Shown: positions 36,061-46,916, numbered from the stretch's first letter. The stretch is 64,000 nt of DNA from an uncultured Aquimarina sp. (GCA_947500545.1 CANMSO010000002.1:248001-312000); one strand, 5' to 3'. Numbers and translations are program-made. Notes: generated from the sequence alone by a model not told the origin.

Positions 36061-36515
36061 TACTTAACCTCGTTTAAGTTAACAGTTTTAGGTTTTTGAG
36101 CATCTTGATCGTGTTCTGCTCCTGCATAAACCTTTAAATTACGGAATAAAACTGCTCCTAATTTGTTTTTAGGTAGCATTCCTTTTACCGCTTTTTCGAT
36201 TAAACGCTCTGGGTTCTTTTCGAACAATTCCTGAGCAGTAAGACTTCTTTGCCCTCCAGGGTAACCTGTGTGACGGATATACGATTTATCTGTCCACTTT
36301 TTCCCTGATAAGTTGATTTTTTCGGCATTGGTAATGATAACATTATCACCGCAATCAACGTGTGGGGTAAAGCTAGGTTTGTGTTTACCTCGTAGTAGTA
36401 CAGCTACTACAGAAGCAAGACGTCCTAAAGTCTGTCCTTCAGCATCTACATGCAACCATTCTTTTGTAACGGTAGCTTTGTTAGCAGATACTGTTTTGTA
36501 ACTTAATGTGTCCAC
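36060..36515 (-). CDS. rplM: 50S ribosomal protein L13
   Basis: 151 residues. The signature is visible: [54 protein letters not shown] and [21 protein letters not shown]. It is the first gene of the rplM-rpsI operon and is preceded by a complete Bacteroidota promoter. It could also bind its own message, but no leader structure is evident. Confidence 0.98.
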   Translation of the reverse strand: MDTLSYKTVSANKATVTKEWLHVDAEGQTLGRLASVVAVLLRGKHKPSFTPHVDCGDNVIITNAEKINLSGKKWTDKSYIRHTGYPGGQRSLTAQELFEKNPERLIEKAVKGMLPKNKLGAVLFRNLKVYAGAEHDQDAQKPKTVNLNEVK

Positions 36516-36567
36516 ACTAATTAATTTTACTTATTAAACATTCCTTTTCCTATATAAAATAGGGGTG

Positions 36568-36598
36568 CAAATGTACAATTATATATTTATATAGCAAA
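36568..36598 (-). promoter_or_regulatory. Promoter of rplM-rpsI
   Basis: On the minus strand TTTG (36598-36595), 19 bases, then TACATTTG (36575-36568). Both boxes match the Bacteroidota consensus exactly. The rplM start lies 53 bases downstream of the -7 box. Confidence 0.8.
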
Positions 36599-36794
36599 CA
36601 GCATGTTGATATTATTTTCAATGTATGATTCATTGGTTTTCAGACAGATTATCATAGCACGCAAATATTTGTTCATTTTCTCTCGCAGAATCTTTATTCG
36701 TTGTTAATTTTTTACTAAAAAAGAATGCTAACTGTGACAAATCAAAATAATTTGGGTCATCTTATGTATGTCAATCATCAAACATTTAATCATC

Positions 36795-39518
36795 ATGATA
36801 CGTTTACACCATTTTCTGGTACTTTTTCTATTTCCAATATTTATAACCGCACAAGATTCTACAAAAGTTGTTACAAAAAGGATTTATACGACAAAACCTC
36901 TTAATGGAGCAGAGGTTCCTACTATTGATGGTCTAATAGATGAATCAGGTTGGGATCTCGTAGAGTGGACAGGAGATTTTACAGAAAACGAACCTGATGA
37001 GAATACACCACCTACTTTTAAAACCAAATTTAAAATACTTTATGATCAAAAATACCTTTATGTAGCCTATCGATGCTATGACGACGAACCTAGTAAGATC
37101 GAAAAAAGATTGTCTAGAAGGGATGGCTTTGCTGGGGATTGGGTAGAGATTAATCTTGATACCTATCATGATAAGAGAACAGGTTTCTCTTTTAGTATTA
37201 CTGCGGCTGGAGTAAAAGGAGATGAGTTTATTTCCAGAAATGGTAACAACTGGGATAGTAGCTGGAATCCGATTTGGTATACTGCTACTAATATTGATGG
37301 TGAGGGGTGGACCGCCGAAGTAAAAATACCGTTAAGTCAACTGAAGTTTGGTAAAAGTAAAGAGCAAATATGGGGACTGCAGGTGAACCGAAGATTGTTT
37401 AGAAAAGAAGAAAGGTCTGTATGGCAACGTATTCCACAGGATGCTCCGGGATGGGTTAGTGAATTTGGAGAGCTTCATGGTTTGATTAATATAGAACCAC
37501 AAAAGCAACTAGAGATCCAGCCTTTTGGAGTAGTACAATTTGATACTTTCCCTGCAGAAGAAGGTAATCCGTTTAGGGATGGAGATGATTTTAAGCTAAA
37601 TGGAGGACTGGATGCAAAAATTGGAATTACCAATGATTTAACCTTGGATTTAACTGTAAATCCTGATTTTGGACAAGTCGAAGCTGATCCAGCTGCTATT
37701 GCACTGGATGGTTTTCAGATATTCTTTAGAGAACAGCGACCATTTTTTGTAGAGAATAAGAACATATTTGATTATCGTTTTGCCAATGGATTTGATAATG
37801 TGTTTTATTCACGAAGGATAGGTAGGAATCCTCAAGGTTCTTTTGGCGAAAACCCAGTTAGTGGTTCAGGCCCTATTAATGATGAATTTAATGATACGCC
37901 TAATACTACTACTATTCTGGGTGCTGCAAAATTTAGTGGTAAGACCAAAGATGGATGGTCTATTGGTGTTTTAGAAAGCGTTACCGAAAGGGAGATTGCA
38001 AAAATAGAAGATGAAAACGGTAATAAAAGAGAAGCCGTAGTTGAGCCAATGACAAACTATTTTGTAGCAAGGGCTCAAAAAGATTTTAATAAGCGTAATA
38101 CTTATATTGGAGGTATTTTTACAGCAACCAATCGTAATTTGGGTGATATCTTAAATATAGATTATAATGATCCCAATACCGATGAGACTTCAGAATTAGA
38201 AGGTCTTAGAGAGAATAACCTTAATTTTTTACGAAAATCGGCATATAGTGGCGGTCTGGATTTCAGACATAACTGGAAAGAGAGAAAATTTTATATTGAA
38301 GGTAATCTGGTCCTAAGTCATGTAGAGGGTTCAAAAGAAGCAATAGAAGAAACACAAAAAGAACTTACGCATAATTTTCAAAGACCAGATGCGGATCATG
38401 TAAGGGTTGATCCTAACAGAACATCGCTAACAGGAACAGGTGGTAAAATTACGGGAGGAAAATCTGGAGGTGGTAATTGGAGGTATAATGCAGGGATTTT
38501 TTGGCGTTCACCAGAATTAGAACTTAATGATATTGGATTTTTGCGCCAAGCTGATGAAATACGACAGTTTGCCAATGTGCGCTATCTGTTTTTAAAACCA
38601 ACAAAACTTTATAGAAGAGCTAATGTTTTTGCCGAGCAGTTTTCAACTTTTGATTTTGAAGGAAACTACAATCGCATTCAGTATTTTTTACGAGGAGAAA
38701 TTAATTATACAAATAATTGGTGGACCGAAATAGGTTTTGGCCATAAGCCCAGAATCTTTTCAAATACTATTTTACAAGGCGGACCTAGGTGGCGCTTTTC
38801 TGATGAGAATTTTGCTTTTCTGTTTTTTGGATCGGATCGAAGAAAGAAGTTTAATTTTACTGTAGGTTATGACGGTTCAAGAGCGAAGCAAAATAATTTC
38901 TCTTTTAATAGGTATGTAATACGACTTCGTTATCAGCCAATTAATGCATTAAGCATATCACTTAACCCACAATTTCGACAAAATCCTAATAAAACACAGT
39001 ATGTTACAGAGGTTGATTTTAATGGCACACCTCGCTATATTACTGCCAATATAGACCAGCAAACCTTAAGCGCTAGTATTCGGTTAAATTATAATATTAA
39101 TCCAAATCTTACTATACAATATTATGGAGAACCATTTATATCAAGAGGAAGGTACAAGGATTTTAATTATGTAAATAACCCAATTGCTGCGGATCTAGGT
39201 GAGCGTGTTACCCTTTATGATCAAGATCAGATTTCTTTTGCAGATGGTGTGTATTCTGTAAATGAAGATTTGGATGATTCTGGCACAATAGATTATACTT
39301 TTGATAATCCAGATTTTGCTTTTGTACAATTTCGATCAAACCTCGTACTACGATGGGAATATATACCGGGATCTGAGATATTTTTGGTGTGGTCACAAGG
39401 GGTAACCGGAGATGGGGATCCTGGCGAACATTTATTTCGTAGTTTGAATAATCAAATTTTGGACCAACAACCAGAAAACACTTTCTTGATCAAAGCTACG
39501 TATAGATTTGTCCTATAA
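36795..39518 (+). CDS. DUF5916 outer-membrane protein with CBM9-like domain
   Basis: 907 residues from the ATG at 36795, which gives a normal signal peptide (MIRLHHFLVLFLFPIFITAQ); an ATG at 36768 adds nine residues. The N-terminal region (about 30-220) has a CBM9-like sandwich with IDGLIDESGWDLVEWTGDF and YDQKYLYVAYRCYDDEPSK. The rest follows the DUF5916 pattern (LDLTVNPDFGQVEADPAAI, FFREQRPFFVENKNIF) and ends in a barrel (FLIKATYRFVL). It is thought to sit in the outer membrane. Substrate unknown. The gene is monocistronic as far as can be seen. Confidence 0.88.
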   Translation: MIRLHHFLVLFLFPIFITAQDSTKVVTKRIYTTKPLNGAEVPTIDGLIDESGWDLVEWTGDFTENEPDENTPPTFKTKFKILYDQKYLYVAYRCYDDEPSKIEKRLSRRDGFAGDWVEINLDTYHDKRTGFSFSITAAGVKGDEFISRNGNNWDSSWNPIWYTATNIDGEGWTAEVKIPLSQLKFGKSKEQIWGLQVNRRLFRKEERSVWQRIPQDAPGWVSEFGELHGLINIEPQKQLEIQPFGVVQFDTFPAEEGNPFRDGDDFKLNGGLDAKIGITNDLTLDLTVNPDFGQVEADPAAIALDGFQIFFREQRPFFVENKNIFDYRFANGFDNVFYSRRIGRNPQGSFGENPVSGSGPINDEFNDTPNTTTILGAAKFSGKTKDGWSIGVLESVTEREIAKIEDENGNKREAVVEPMTNYFVARAQKDFNKRNTYIGGIFTATNRNLGDILNIDYNDPNTDETSELEGLRENNLNFLRKSAYSGGLDFRHNWKERKFYIEGNLVLSHVEGSKEAIEETQKELTHNFQRPDADHVRVDPNRTSLTGTGGKITGGKSGGGNWRYNAGIFWRSPELELNDIGFLRQADEIRQFANVRYLFLKPTKLYRRANVFAEQFSTFDFEGNYNRIQYFLRGEINYTNNWWTEIGFGHKPRIFSNTILQGGPRWRFSDENFAFLFFGSDRRKKFNFTVGYDGSRAKQNNFSFNRYVIRLRYQPINALSISLNPQFRQNPNKTQYVTEVDFNGTPRYITANIDQQTLSASIRLNYNINPNLTIQYYGEPFISRGRYKDFNYVNNPIAADLGERVTLYDQDQISFADGVYSVNEDLDDSGTIDYTFDNPDFAFVQFRSNLVLRWEYIPGSEIFLVWSQGVTGDGDPGEHLFRSLNNQILDQQPENTFLIKATYRFVL

Positions 39519-39572
39519 GTTTTTTAAAAAGTGTATTAAAACATATATTGCGGCGATCAATAGTTTTGCCGT

Positions 39573-40778
39573 ATGAAGTATTTTTATGTGTTTTTTGTTT
39601 TAGTTCTTTTAGTGTCATGTAACACTGCGAAACCTGAAGAAAAAATAGATGTTACAAATGAAGAACCCAAGTTGTCAAAAAAGGATTCCTTATCGTTCTT
39701 TTTAAGTCATTATGAGAAATTTTTTGCAACTAATTTTAACGTTTCAGAATGCCCTGGGGCGGCAGTTGTGATTGTTAAGGATTCTACTGTTGTCTACAGA
39801 AAAGGGTTTGGAGTAAAAGAAATCAACACACAAGACTCTGTAGATGTAAATACAGTTTTTAGAATTGCTAGTTTATCTAAAGGGGTCACAGCGGTCATTG
39901 CTGGAAATTTGGTAGATCATAACGAGTTGCAATGGGATCAGAGGGTAAAAGAATCAGTAAATACATTTGATTTAAGAGATAGAGAACAGGCTGATCGGCT
40001 TAAAGTAAATCATTTATTATCTCATACTACCGGATTATATAAATATACCTATAGTAAGCTTATAAATAGAGGATTGTCTATTGATCAGATTATTAAAAAT
40101 TTTAAAAGAAAAGGGGTAGTATCCAGAGAAGGGGTAGACTACGAATATCAGAATGCAATGTTTTCGGTTATCGAAAAAATAATGGAAAATCAAACCTCAA
40201 AACCTTTTGAAACTCTTCTTAAAGAACGATTGTTTGCTCCAGGTGGGATGGATAATGCTTCAAGTTCGTTTGCAGAAATTAAAAACAATGATAATGTAGC
40301 GCTTCCGCACTCTTATAATCATTATTCGAAGAAGTACAAATTAGACAAGCTTCATAAAAGTTATTATAATGTAGCTGCGGCTGGAGGCGTGAATGCCTCA
40401 ATTTCTGATATGGGAGAATATCTAAAGGTGTTATTGGGATATCGGCCAGATATCATTTCAAAAGAAAGTCTTGCAGATATTTTTAACCCCATTATTTGCA
40501 CAAGTACCAAAGATACTTACGTTAATTTATGGGACGGTGTTACAGATTCATATTATGCGATGGGTTGGCGAATTCTGGATTATCGAGGTCGAAGAATTAT
40601 TTATCACGGAGGTAATGTAAACCAATATAAAACACAATTAGTGGTAGATCCTGAAAACAAGATAGCTATGTGTGTTTTATTTAATGGCCCTAATCCTTTT
40701 AATGGCCCAGTGATTCCCACCTTTTTGAATTACTATGATTTTTATAGAGAGATTAGCGCTAGACAATTGATAAATTAG
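39573..40778 (+). CDS. Serine hydrolase lipoprotein, class C beta-lactamase fold
   Basis: 401 residues with a lipobox at Cys16 (LVLLVSC). The catalytic SxxK is S100-L-S-K103 in RIASLSKG, the second motif is YxN in YEYQNAMF, and the third is HGG in IIYHGGNVNQY. It contains the usual long helices of AmpC/EstB-like proteins. Such enzymes may be D-amino-acid peptidases, esterases or penicillin-recognising proteins, and nothing here decides between them. The lipoprotein anchor suggests periplasm or outer membrane. No regulator or AmpR is next to it. Confidence 0.9.
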   Translation: MKYFYVFFVLVLLVSCNTAKPEEKIDVTNEEPKLSKKDSLSFFLSHYEKFFATNFNVSECPGAAVVIVKDSTVVYRKGFGVKEINTQDSVDVNTVFRIASLSKGVTAVIAGNLVDHNELQWDQRVKESVNTFDLRDREQADRLKVNHLLSHTTGLYKYTYSKLINRGLSIDQIIKNFKRKGVVSREGVDYEYQNAMFSVIEKIMENQTSKPFETLLKERLFAPGGMDNASSSFAEIKNNDNVALPHSYNHYSKKYKLDKLHKSYYNVAAAGGVNASISDMGEYLKVLLGYRPDIISKESLADIFNPIICTSTKDTYVNLWDGVTDSYYAMGWRILDYRGRRIIYHGGNVNQYKTQLVVDPENKIAMCVLFNGPNPFNGPVIPTFLNYYDFYREISARQLIN

Positions 40779-40888
40779 AAAATGTGTTTATCGGATTATT
40801 CTTCTTTTTTATGTGTGTTGATTATACGCAAACAATAAAAAACACCTTATCGTAGTTCTAATTGGTGTACCAATAAGAGCCTACGGAC

Positions 40889-42427
40889 ATGAAAAAAATT
40901 AGTTTTTTATTCTTTGTTATAATTACCCTTACTTTCACTGGTTGCTCTAATGATGATACTCCAACTTCTGAACCTGATACTAATGACACCGAGCAGGTAA
41001 AAATTACTTATCTGCAGGATGATTCGGATTTCGCCAATCCGGATAGAGGTTTTTATAGATATTCAGAAACCAGAGCAAGTAATTATGTGGTTTTAAATGA
41101 AGAGGAACTTCGAGGGTATCGAACTCCATCATTTTCTTCTGGCGCTAATTATGAAACGCTAAGTACTTTGATTTTTAGGTATTATGTTTTGGATGAATTT
41201 GTAGACAAGTCAATTTCTGAGGAGTTTTTATCCAAAATGAAAGAAGATTTTGTCATTGCTAGAAATGCCGGAGTAAAGTTGATTCCAAGGTTTACATATA
41301 CGATTACAGCAAATTCAGGTAACTGTCCAGCTGGTTTTATTTGTCCACCTTATGGAGATGCTTCAAAAGATGTTGTCCTTAATCATATTACTCAGATTGG
41401 ACCTGTACTCACCGATAATATTGATGTGATTAATTGCTTGCAAATGGGTTTTATAGGTACTTGGGGTGAGAATTATTACACCGATTTTTTTGGCGACGCA
41501 TCCAATAATAGTAATCAAGGAAAGTTGTTAGATGAAAACTGGAACGATAGAATAGCTATTTTAAAAGCACTGTTGGATGCCACTCCAAACGAATTGATGA
41601 TACAGGTGCGTTATCCGCAAATGAAACAAAGATATGTTTATGGGGTTAATGCTTCAACAAATGCTGCTGCGTTAACAATAGAAGAATCTTTTACAGATGA
41701 AGATAAAGCAAGAATTGGATTTCATAATGATTGTTTGTTTGCGAGTGAGGATGATTTTGGGACCTATGCAGACTATGGTAATTCTTCATCACCAAGTACT
41801 ACCGATATAACAAACTTAAAAGGGTTTTTTAAAGAAGATAGTAAATATGTTATTGTTGGTGGAGAAACCTGTAACGACGGATATAGTCCCCAGAACGATT
41901 GTGCCCCAACAGGTATAGCTGATAGTGATTTACGAGAATTGCATTATACTTTTTTAAATGCAGATTATAATAATGAGGTTAATAACGATTGGTCTGATGG
42001 CGGTTGTATAGATGCGATTAAAAGAAACTTGGGGTATCGTTTTGTTATAAAACAAGGGGTGTTTCCTTCAGAGGTAACTGTTGGAAAAGATTTTAAGGTT
42101 GCATTGGATATAGAAAATATAGGATATGCATCACCCGTTAGAAATAGAAAAGTGAACTTAATTCTGAAAAATACAGCTAATGATGAGATATTAATTTTTA
42201 CTTTTAATACCGATGTGCGTAAATGGTTTTCTGCTGTAAATTTAGAAGAAATTTTTAGCCTTCCAGAGGATACTCCTCCAGGAGATTATAATGCTTATCT
42301 TCATATTGCTGATGCTTACGAGAGTATTTCTAAAAGATCAGAATATAGTATTAGATTAGCAAATCAGGGTATATGGGATGCTAGTACAGGATATAACAAC
42401 CTAAACTTTGTGTTCAAAATCAAGTAG
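40889..42427 (+). CDS. DUF4874/DUF4832-type lipoprotein
   Basis: 512 residues with a lipobox at Cys19 (TLTFTGC) and an acidic Ser/Thr-rich linker. The N-terminal domain has the NPDRGFYRYSE motif of DUF4874 and a TIM-barrel-like region with MKEDFVIARNAGVKLIPRFTYT and FIGTWGENYY. The C-terminal half resembles DUF4832, ending with a beta-sandwich (VTVGKDFKVALDIENIGYASPVRN). Such proteins look like glycoside-hydrolase relatives, but the activity is not known. It is unlinked to any sugar transport gene here. Confidence 0.8.
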   Translation: MKKISFLFFVIITLTFTGCSNDDTPTSEPDTNDTEQVKITYLQDDSDFANPDRGFYRYSETRASNYVVLNEEELRGYRTPSFSSGANYETLSTLIFRYYVLDEFVDKSISEEFLSKMKEDFVIARNAGVKLIPRFTYTITANSGNCPAGFICPPYGDASKDVVLNHITQIGPVLTDNIDVINCLQMGFIGTWGENYYTDFFGDASNNSNQGKLLDENWNDRIAILKALLDATPNELMIQVRYPQMKQRYVYGVNASTNAAALTIEESFTDEDKARIGFHNDCLFASEDDFGTYADYGNSSSPSTTDITNLKGFFKEDSKYVIVGGETCNDGYSPQNDCAPTGIADSDLRELHYTFLNADYNNEVNNDWSDGGCIDAIKRNLGYRFVIKQGVFPSEVTVGKDFKVALDIENIGYASPVRNRKVNLILKNTANDEILIFTFNTDVRKWFSAVNLEEIFSLPEDTPPGDYNAYLHIADAYESISKRSEYSIRLANQGIWDASTGYNNLNFVFKIK

Positions 42428-42439
42428 GTTGTCAAATTT

Positions 42440-45268
42440 TTAATGCGCTTCAAGCCAATCATTACCTAATCCAAGATCCACATCCAGCGGAACGGCCAAA
42501 GTATAAGCATTTTCCATTTCTGTTTTGATTAGGGTTTGAATAGTTTCTAGTTCTGGTTTATATACATCAAAAACCAATTCATCATGTACCTGCAGTAACA
42601 TTTTGGTTTTGTAGTTTCCTTCTTTCAGTTTTTTATGAATATTGATCATCGCAATTTTGATGATATCTGCAGCGCTTCCTTGAATTGGCGCATTTACGGC
42701 ATTTCGCTCTGCGGCTCCACGAACAATGGCATTAGCAGAGTTTATGTCTTTAAGATATCTACGTCTTCCCAGAACCGTTTGTACATATCCATTGTCTCTT
42801 GCAAAATCTACCTGCTCACTCATATAGTTACGTAGCTTAGGGTAGGTTTTGTAATAGGTATCGATTAATTCTTTGGCTTCACCACGAGATAAACTGGTTT
42901 GATTGCTTAGTCCAAAAGCCGAAACTCCATATATGATTCCGAAGTTTACCGTTTTGGCATTGCTACGTTGTTCTCTGCTTACTTCACTTAACGGAACATC
43001 AAAAACCTTTGCTGCCGTAGAAGCATGAATATCTTCTCCGTTTTTAAAAGCCTCGATCATCGTTTCTTCCTCACTCAAGGCAGCTATTATACGTAGTTCT
43101 ATCTGCGAATAATCCGCTGCTAATAGCGTATATTCTTCGCTTCTTGGTACAAATGCTTTTCGTACTTGTCTTCCTCGTTCTGTACGAATTGGGATATTCT
43201 GTAAGTTAGGGTTATTTGAGCTTAATCGTCCTGTAGCGGCAACGGTTTGCATATAATCTGTATGCACTCTTCCAGTATTTTCATTTACTTGAGTAGGCAA
43301 TGCATCTACATAAGTACTTTTAAGCTTTGATAACCCACGAAAATCCAATATGTTTTGAATAATCTCATGATCTTTTGCTAAGTAAGACAACACATCTTCT
43401 GCAGTAGAATACTGACCAGTTTTTGTCTTTTTGGGCTTGTCAACCAACTTCATTTTTTCAAATAGAATTACTCCCAATTGCTTAGGTGATGCGATATTAA
43501 ATTCTTCTCCTGCCTCTGTGTAGATTTTGCTTTCTAAACTCTTAATATCATCATCTAGTTCTTTGGATAATGATTCTAGGAATTCTTTATCCAAATTAAT
43601 TCCTTCAATCTCCATGTCGGCCAGTACTCGCAATAAAGGAATTTCTATATTTTCAAATAAAGACACTGTGTTAGCTTCTTTTAATTCTGGAGCAAAGTGC
43701 TCTTTGAGCTGAAATGTGATATCTGCATCTTCTACAGCATATTCAGTCTGTTGATCCAAAGGCACTTGTCTAAAGGATAGTTGGTTCTTTCCTTTTTTGC
43801 CAATTAACTCTGTTATAGAAACCGGAGTGTAGTTTAGGTATGCTTCTGAAAGTACATCCATGTTATGTCTCATATCTGGATTAATAAGATAGTGAGCAAG
43901 CATGGTGTCAAACAGTTTTCCTTTTACTTCAATATTGTATTTAGCTAGTACCTTAATATCATATTTAAGGTTCTGACCGATCTTTAAAATATTCTCAGCT
44001 TCAAAAAATGGGCGTAATTGTTCAATGAGTTCTTGTGCTTCATTGCGATCTTCTGGAAATGGAATATAAAACCCTTTTCCTATTTCCCATGAAAAAGCAA
44101 TTCCTACTAACTCTGCAGTAAGTGGATTAAGACCAGTAGTTTCTGTGTCAAAACATACATTGTCTTGTTTTTGAAGATTTTGTAGAAATAGCTTCATTGC
44201 CATGCCTGGAGCGATACTTTGGTAAAAATGCTCAGTATTAGCAATTGTTTTTCTGCCGGAAAAAGATACCGTTGTGTCTTCGGATTGATCATCCCCACCA
44301 AATAATGAGAATTGACCTGCACCCGCTTGGCTGGTCTTTTTCTTTGCGGCGGCTGGAGTCGCTTGTTGTGTTGTAGTTGTATCTTCTTTAGAGAATATTT
44401 TAACAAATTGGTCGGTTAACCTCTTGAATTCAAGTTCTTCAAAAATGGTTCTTACTTTTCCTTCATCTGGTGCAGTGAGTTCATAATCTTCAGCATTAAA
44501 AACTACATCACAATCCAGAATAATTGTGGCTAATTTTTTGGAAAGCAGCCCTAATTCTGCATTGGCTTCAACTTTCTCTTTCATTTTACCTTTTAACTGG
44601 GCGGTATTTGCTAGAAGTCCTTCCATAGAGCCATATGCTGCAATAAATTTTTTGGCGGTCTTATCTCCAACGCCTGGTAATCCAGGAATATTATCAACAG
44701 CATCACCCATCATTCCAAGGTAATCGATTACTTGCTCTGGTCTTTCTACTTCAAATCTTTTCTGAACTTCTGGAATGCCCCAAATTTCTATACCATTTCC
44801 CATTCGTGCCGGACGATACATGAAGATATTTTCAGAAACTAATTGTGCGTAATCTTTATCTGGCGTAACCATGTAGGTTTGATACCCTTCTTTTTCTGCT
44901 TGTTTCGCTATGGTTCCTATGAGGTCATCTGCTTCAACACCTGCACGTTCTATAATCGGGATATGCATAGCCTTAAGGATCTCCTGGATAATTGGTACTG
45001 CGATTTTTATTGCTTCTGGAGTTTCATCGCGATTAGCTTTGTATTCTGGAAATATTTCTAAACGATCTTTACTTCCTTGCTTATCAAAAGCCACAGCCAA
45101 ATGGTCTGGTTTTTCTCTTTTAATTACATCAAATAATGAATTTACAAAGCCCATTATAGCTGAAGTATCCTGCCCCTTAGAATTGATTCTTGGATTTTTG
45201 ATAAGTGCGTAATATCCTCGAAAAATAAGAGCAAATGCATCTAGAAGAAAAAGACGTTTTTGTGACAT
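42440..45268 (-). CDS. polA: DNA polymerase I
   Basis: 942 residues in three parts. Residues 1 to about 290 are the 5' nuclease (LLDAFALIFRGYYALI, AGVEADDLIGTIA, GDAVDNIPGLPGVGDKTAKK). About 340-530 are a 3'-5' exonuclease with an intact Exo I motif FDTETTGLNPL. About 570-942 are the polymerase (motif A DYSQIELRIIA, motif B with RSNAKTVNFGIIYG, motif C QVHDELVFDV). The exonuclease retains its acidic residues, so it should proofread. A Thr/Ala/Lys linker near 300-330 separates the domains. Confidence 0.98.
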   Translation of the reverse strand: MSQKRLFLLDAFALIFRGYYALIKNPRINSKGQDTSAIMGFVNSLFDVIKREKPDHLAVAFDKQGSKDRLEIFPEYKANRDETPEAIKIAVPIIQEILKAMHIPIIERAGVEADDLIGTIAKQAEKEGYQTYMVTPDKDYAQLVSENIFMYRPARMGNGIEIWGIPEVQKRFEVERPEQVIDYLGMMGDAVDNIPGLPGVGDKTAKKFIAAYGSMEGLLANTAQLKGKMKEKVEANAELGLLSKKLATIILDCDVVFNAEDYELTAPDEGKVRTIFEELEFKRLTDQFVKIFSKEDTTTTQQATPAAAKKKTSQAGAGQFSLFGGDDQSEDTTVSFSGRKTIANTEHFYQSIAPGMAMKLFLQNLQKQDNVCFDTETTGLNPLTAELVGIAFSWEIGKGFYIPFPEDRNEAQELIEQLRPFFEAENILKIGQNLKYDIKVLAKYNIEVKGKLFDTMLAHYLINPDMRHNMDVLSEAYLNYTPVSITELIGKKGKNQLSFRQVPLDQQTEYAVEDADITFQLKEHFAPELKEANTVSLFENIEIPLLRVLADMEIEGINLDKEFLESLSKELDDDIKSLESKIYTEAGEEFNIASPKQLGVILFEKMKLVDKPKKTKTGQYSTAEDVLSYLAKDHEIIQNILDFRGLSKLKSTYVDALPTQVNENTGRVHTDYMQTVAATGRLSSNNPNLQNIPIRTERGRQVRKAFVPRSEEYTLLAADYSQIELRIIAALSEEETMIEAFKNGEDIHASTAAKVFDVPLSEVSREQRSNAKTVNFGIIYGVSAFGLSNQTSLSRGEAKELIDTYYKTYPKLRNYMSEQVDFARDNGYVQTVLGRRRYLKDINSANAIVRGAAERNAVNAPIQGSAADIIKIAMINIHKKLKEGNYKTKMLLQVHDELVFDVYKPELETIQTLIKTEMENAYTLAVPLDVDLGLGNDWLEAH

Positions 45269-45677
45269 GATATAAGTTAAATTTTAGAAATGCAATATAA
45301 AAAGAAGATTGATCAATTGAGCTTCAAAACTTAGAATAAATGCAAAAAGAAATGCCGTCAATTACTGACGGCATTTCGCCCCAAAATAAAATTGATAACA
45401 ATGTATCAACTACTATAAATACGATTGTAATTGTTTATATATAAATATTAACTTTAATTAATATTATTTATTATCTGAATAAATTAAAAAATTATTGTTC
45501 GAAGTTACAAATAAAAAATCTACTTCTGAAAGAAAACATTAAGATTTATGATTTTAGAAGGGTGCTATTTTAACTCTTTTTGAGGTTTATTTTATTATAT
45601 CGTTAATTTTAACTTAAAAATAGTTTCAAATTGAAAAGGAGAGATAGTTTTGCTTTGTTAATGAATTAGATTGTTTT
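45269..45677. other. Divergent intergenic region upstream of polA and the phosphoesterase gene
   Basis: 409 very AT-rich bases. The only clear element is a terminator-like hairpin on the minus strand (45344-45376), upstream of polA. No promoter box fits the consensus well. Confidence 0.6.
45344..45376 (-). terminator. Terminator-like hairpin upstream of polA
   Basis: AAATGCCGTCA (45350-45360) pairs perfectly with TGACGGCATTT (45366-45376) around ATTAC. On the minus strand a CTTTTT tract follows. It lies about 80 bases before the polA start, where no gene ends, so it is either a leader attenuator or the end of a small RNA. Confidence 0.55.
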
Positions 45678-46916
45678 ATGCGCTGGTTAATCCCTATATT
45701 TTTATACTTACTTTTAGAAGTTTATGCTTTTCAGGTAATAAGAACTGTTACAAAAAATCAATTAATACAAATTAGCTATTTAGTATTGTCTTTGGCAATC
45801 TTAGGGTATGTTATTTATATTTTTGCAAATTATGACCGTAGTGTTGGGCCTACCAAATATACTTTGAGAGCTAGCGCTATTTTGTTATTGACTTTGGTGC
45901 CAAAATTGATTTTGGTTTTATTTATGTTTGGTGAAGATATTATAAGAGTCTGCGTAGCAGGATACACTTATCTTACTAATACATTTTTTGAGGGAACTGC
46001 AACACAGTATTTGCCAGATAGAAGGGAGTTTATTAGTAAGTTGGCTATGGGGGTGGCTGCTATCCCTTTTGTAGGGTTATTACATGGTATTTTTAGAGGA
46101 AAGTACAATTTTAAGGTTATAAGTCACGTGTTGTATTTTGATGATCTTCCGGAGGCATTTGATGGTTTTCGTATTACACAAATATCAGATATTCATTCTG
46201 GTAGTTTTGATGATCCAGAAAAAATTGAATATGCGGTAGACTTAATTAATGAACAAGAAACAGATCTTCTTCTTTTTACCGGGGATATTGTTAATACAAT
46301 GGCTAAAGAAATGGATGATTGGGTTGATACTTTTAAACGTATTAAAACTCCAGAACATGGAAAATATTCGGTTTTAGGGAATCATGATTATGGAGAGTAT
46401 GTCACTTGGGATAGTGAAGCAGAGAAGGAGGCTAATTTTCAGGCAATAAAAGATATTCATAATAAAATTGATTTTAATCTGTTACTTAATGATAGTACTT
46501 TCGTAGAAAAAGATGGTGAACGACTCGCTGTAATAGGAGTTGAGAACTGGGGACATAATTTTAAGAAAGCGGGAGATTTGGCCAAAGCATCAGAAAAAGT
46601 AGCTAAGGAGGATTTCAAAATTTTACTTAGCCACGATCCTTCGCATTGGGAATACGAGGTTAAGAAACATGATGATCATTTTCATCTTACTTTGAGTGGT
46701 CATACTCATGGATTTCAGTTTGGTATTGAAATCCCTGGATTTGTAAGATGGAGCCCTGTGCAATACGTGTATAAGCAATGGGCGGGAATGTATAATGAAA
46801 TGGGTCGCTATCTTAATGTAAACCGTGGATTTGGTTTTCATGCCTTTCCTGGAAGGGTCGGAATTTGGCCCGAGATCACTTTAATTGAATTGAGAAAGGG
46901 GAGTGAACCTTCTTAG
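45678..46916 (+). CDS. Membrane-anchored metallophosphoesterase
   Basis: 412 residues. The N-terminal third (about 1-115) has four hydrophobic helices. The remainder is a calcineurin-type phosphoesterase with the metal motifs ITQISDIHSGSF, LFTGDIVNT, VLGNHDYGEY, LLSHDPSHW and LSGHTHGFQFG. The layout is typical of the YkuE / UDP-2,3-diacylglucosamine hydrolase-related membrane phosphodiesterases. The substrate is unknown. It is followed by the small thioredoxin-like gene in the same direction, 73 bases on. Confidence 0.9.
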   Translation: MRWLIPIFLYLLLEVYAFQVIRTVTKNQLIQISYLVLSLAILGYVIYIFANYDRSVGPTKYTLRASAILLLTLVPKLILVLFMFGEDIIRVCVAGYTYLTNTFFEGTATQYLPDRREFISKLAMGVAAIPFVGLLHGIFRGKYNFKVISHVLYFDDLPEAFDGFRITQISDIHSGSFDDPEKIEYAVDLINEQETDLLLFTGDIVNTMAKEMDDWVDTFKRIKTPEHGKYSVLGNHDYGEYVTWDSEAEKEANFQAIKDIHNKIDFNLLLNDSTFVEKDGERLAVIGVENWGHNFKKAGDLAKASEKVAKEDFKILLSHDPSHWEYEVKKHDDHFHLTLSGHTHGFQFGIEIPGFVRWSPVQYVYKQWAGMYNEMGRYLNVNRGFGFHAFPGRVGIWPEITLIELRKGSEPS

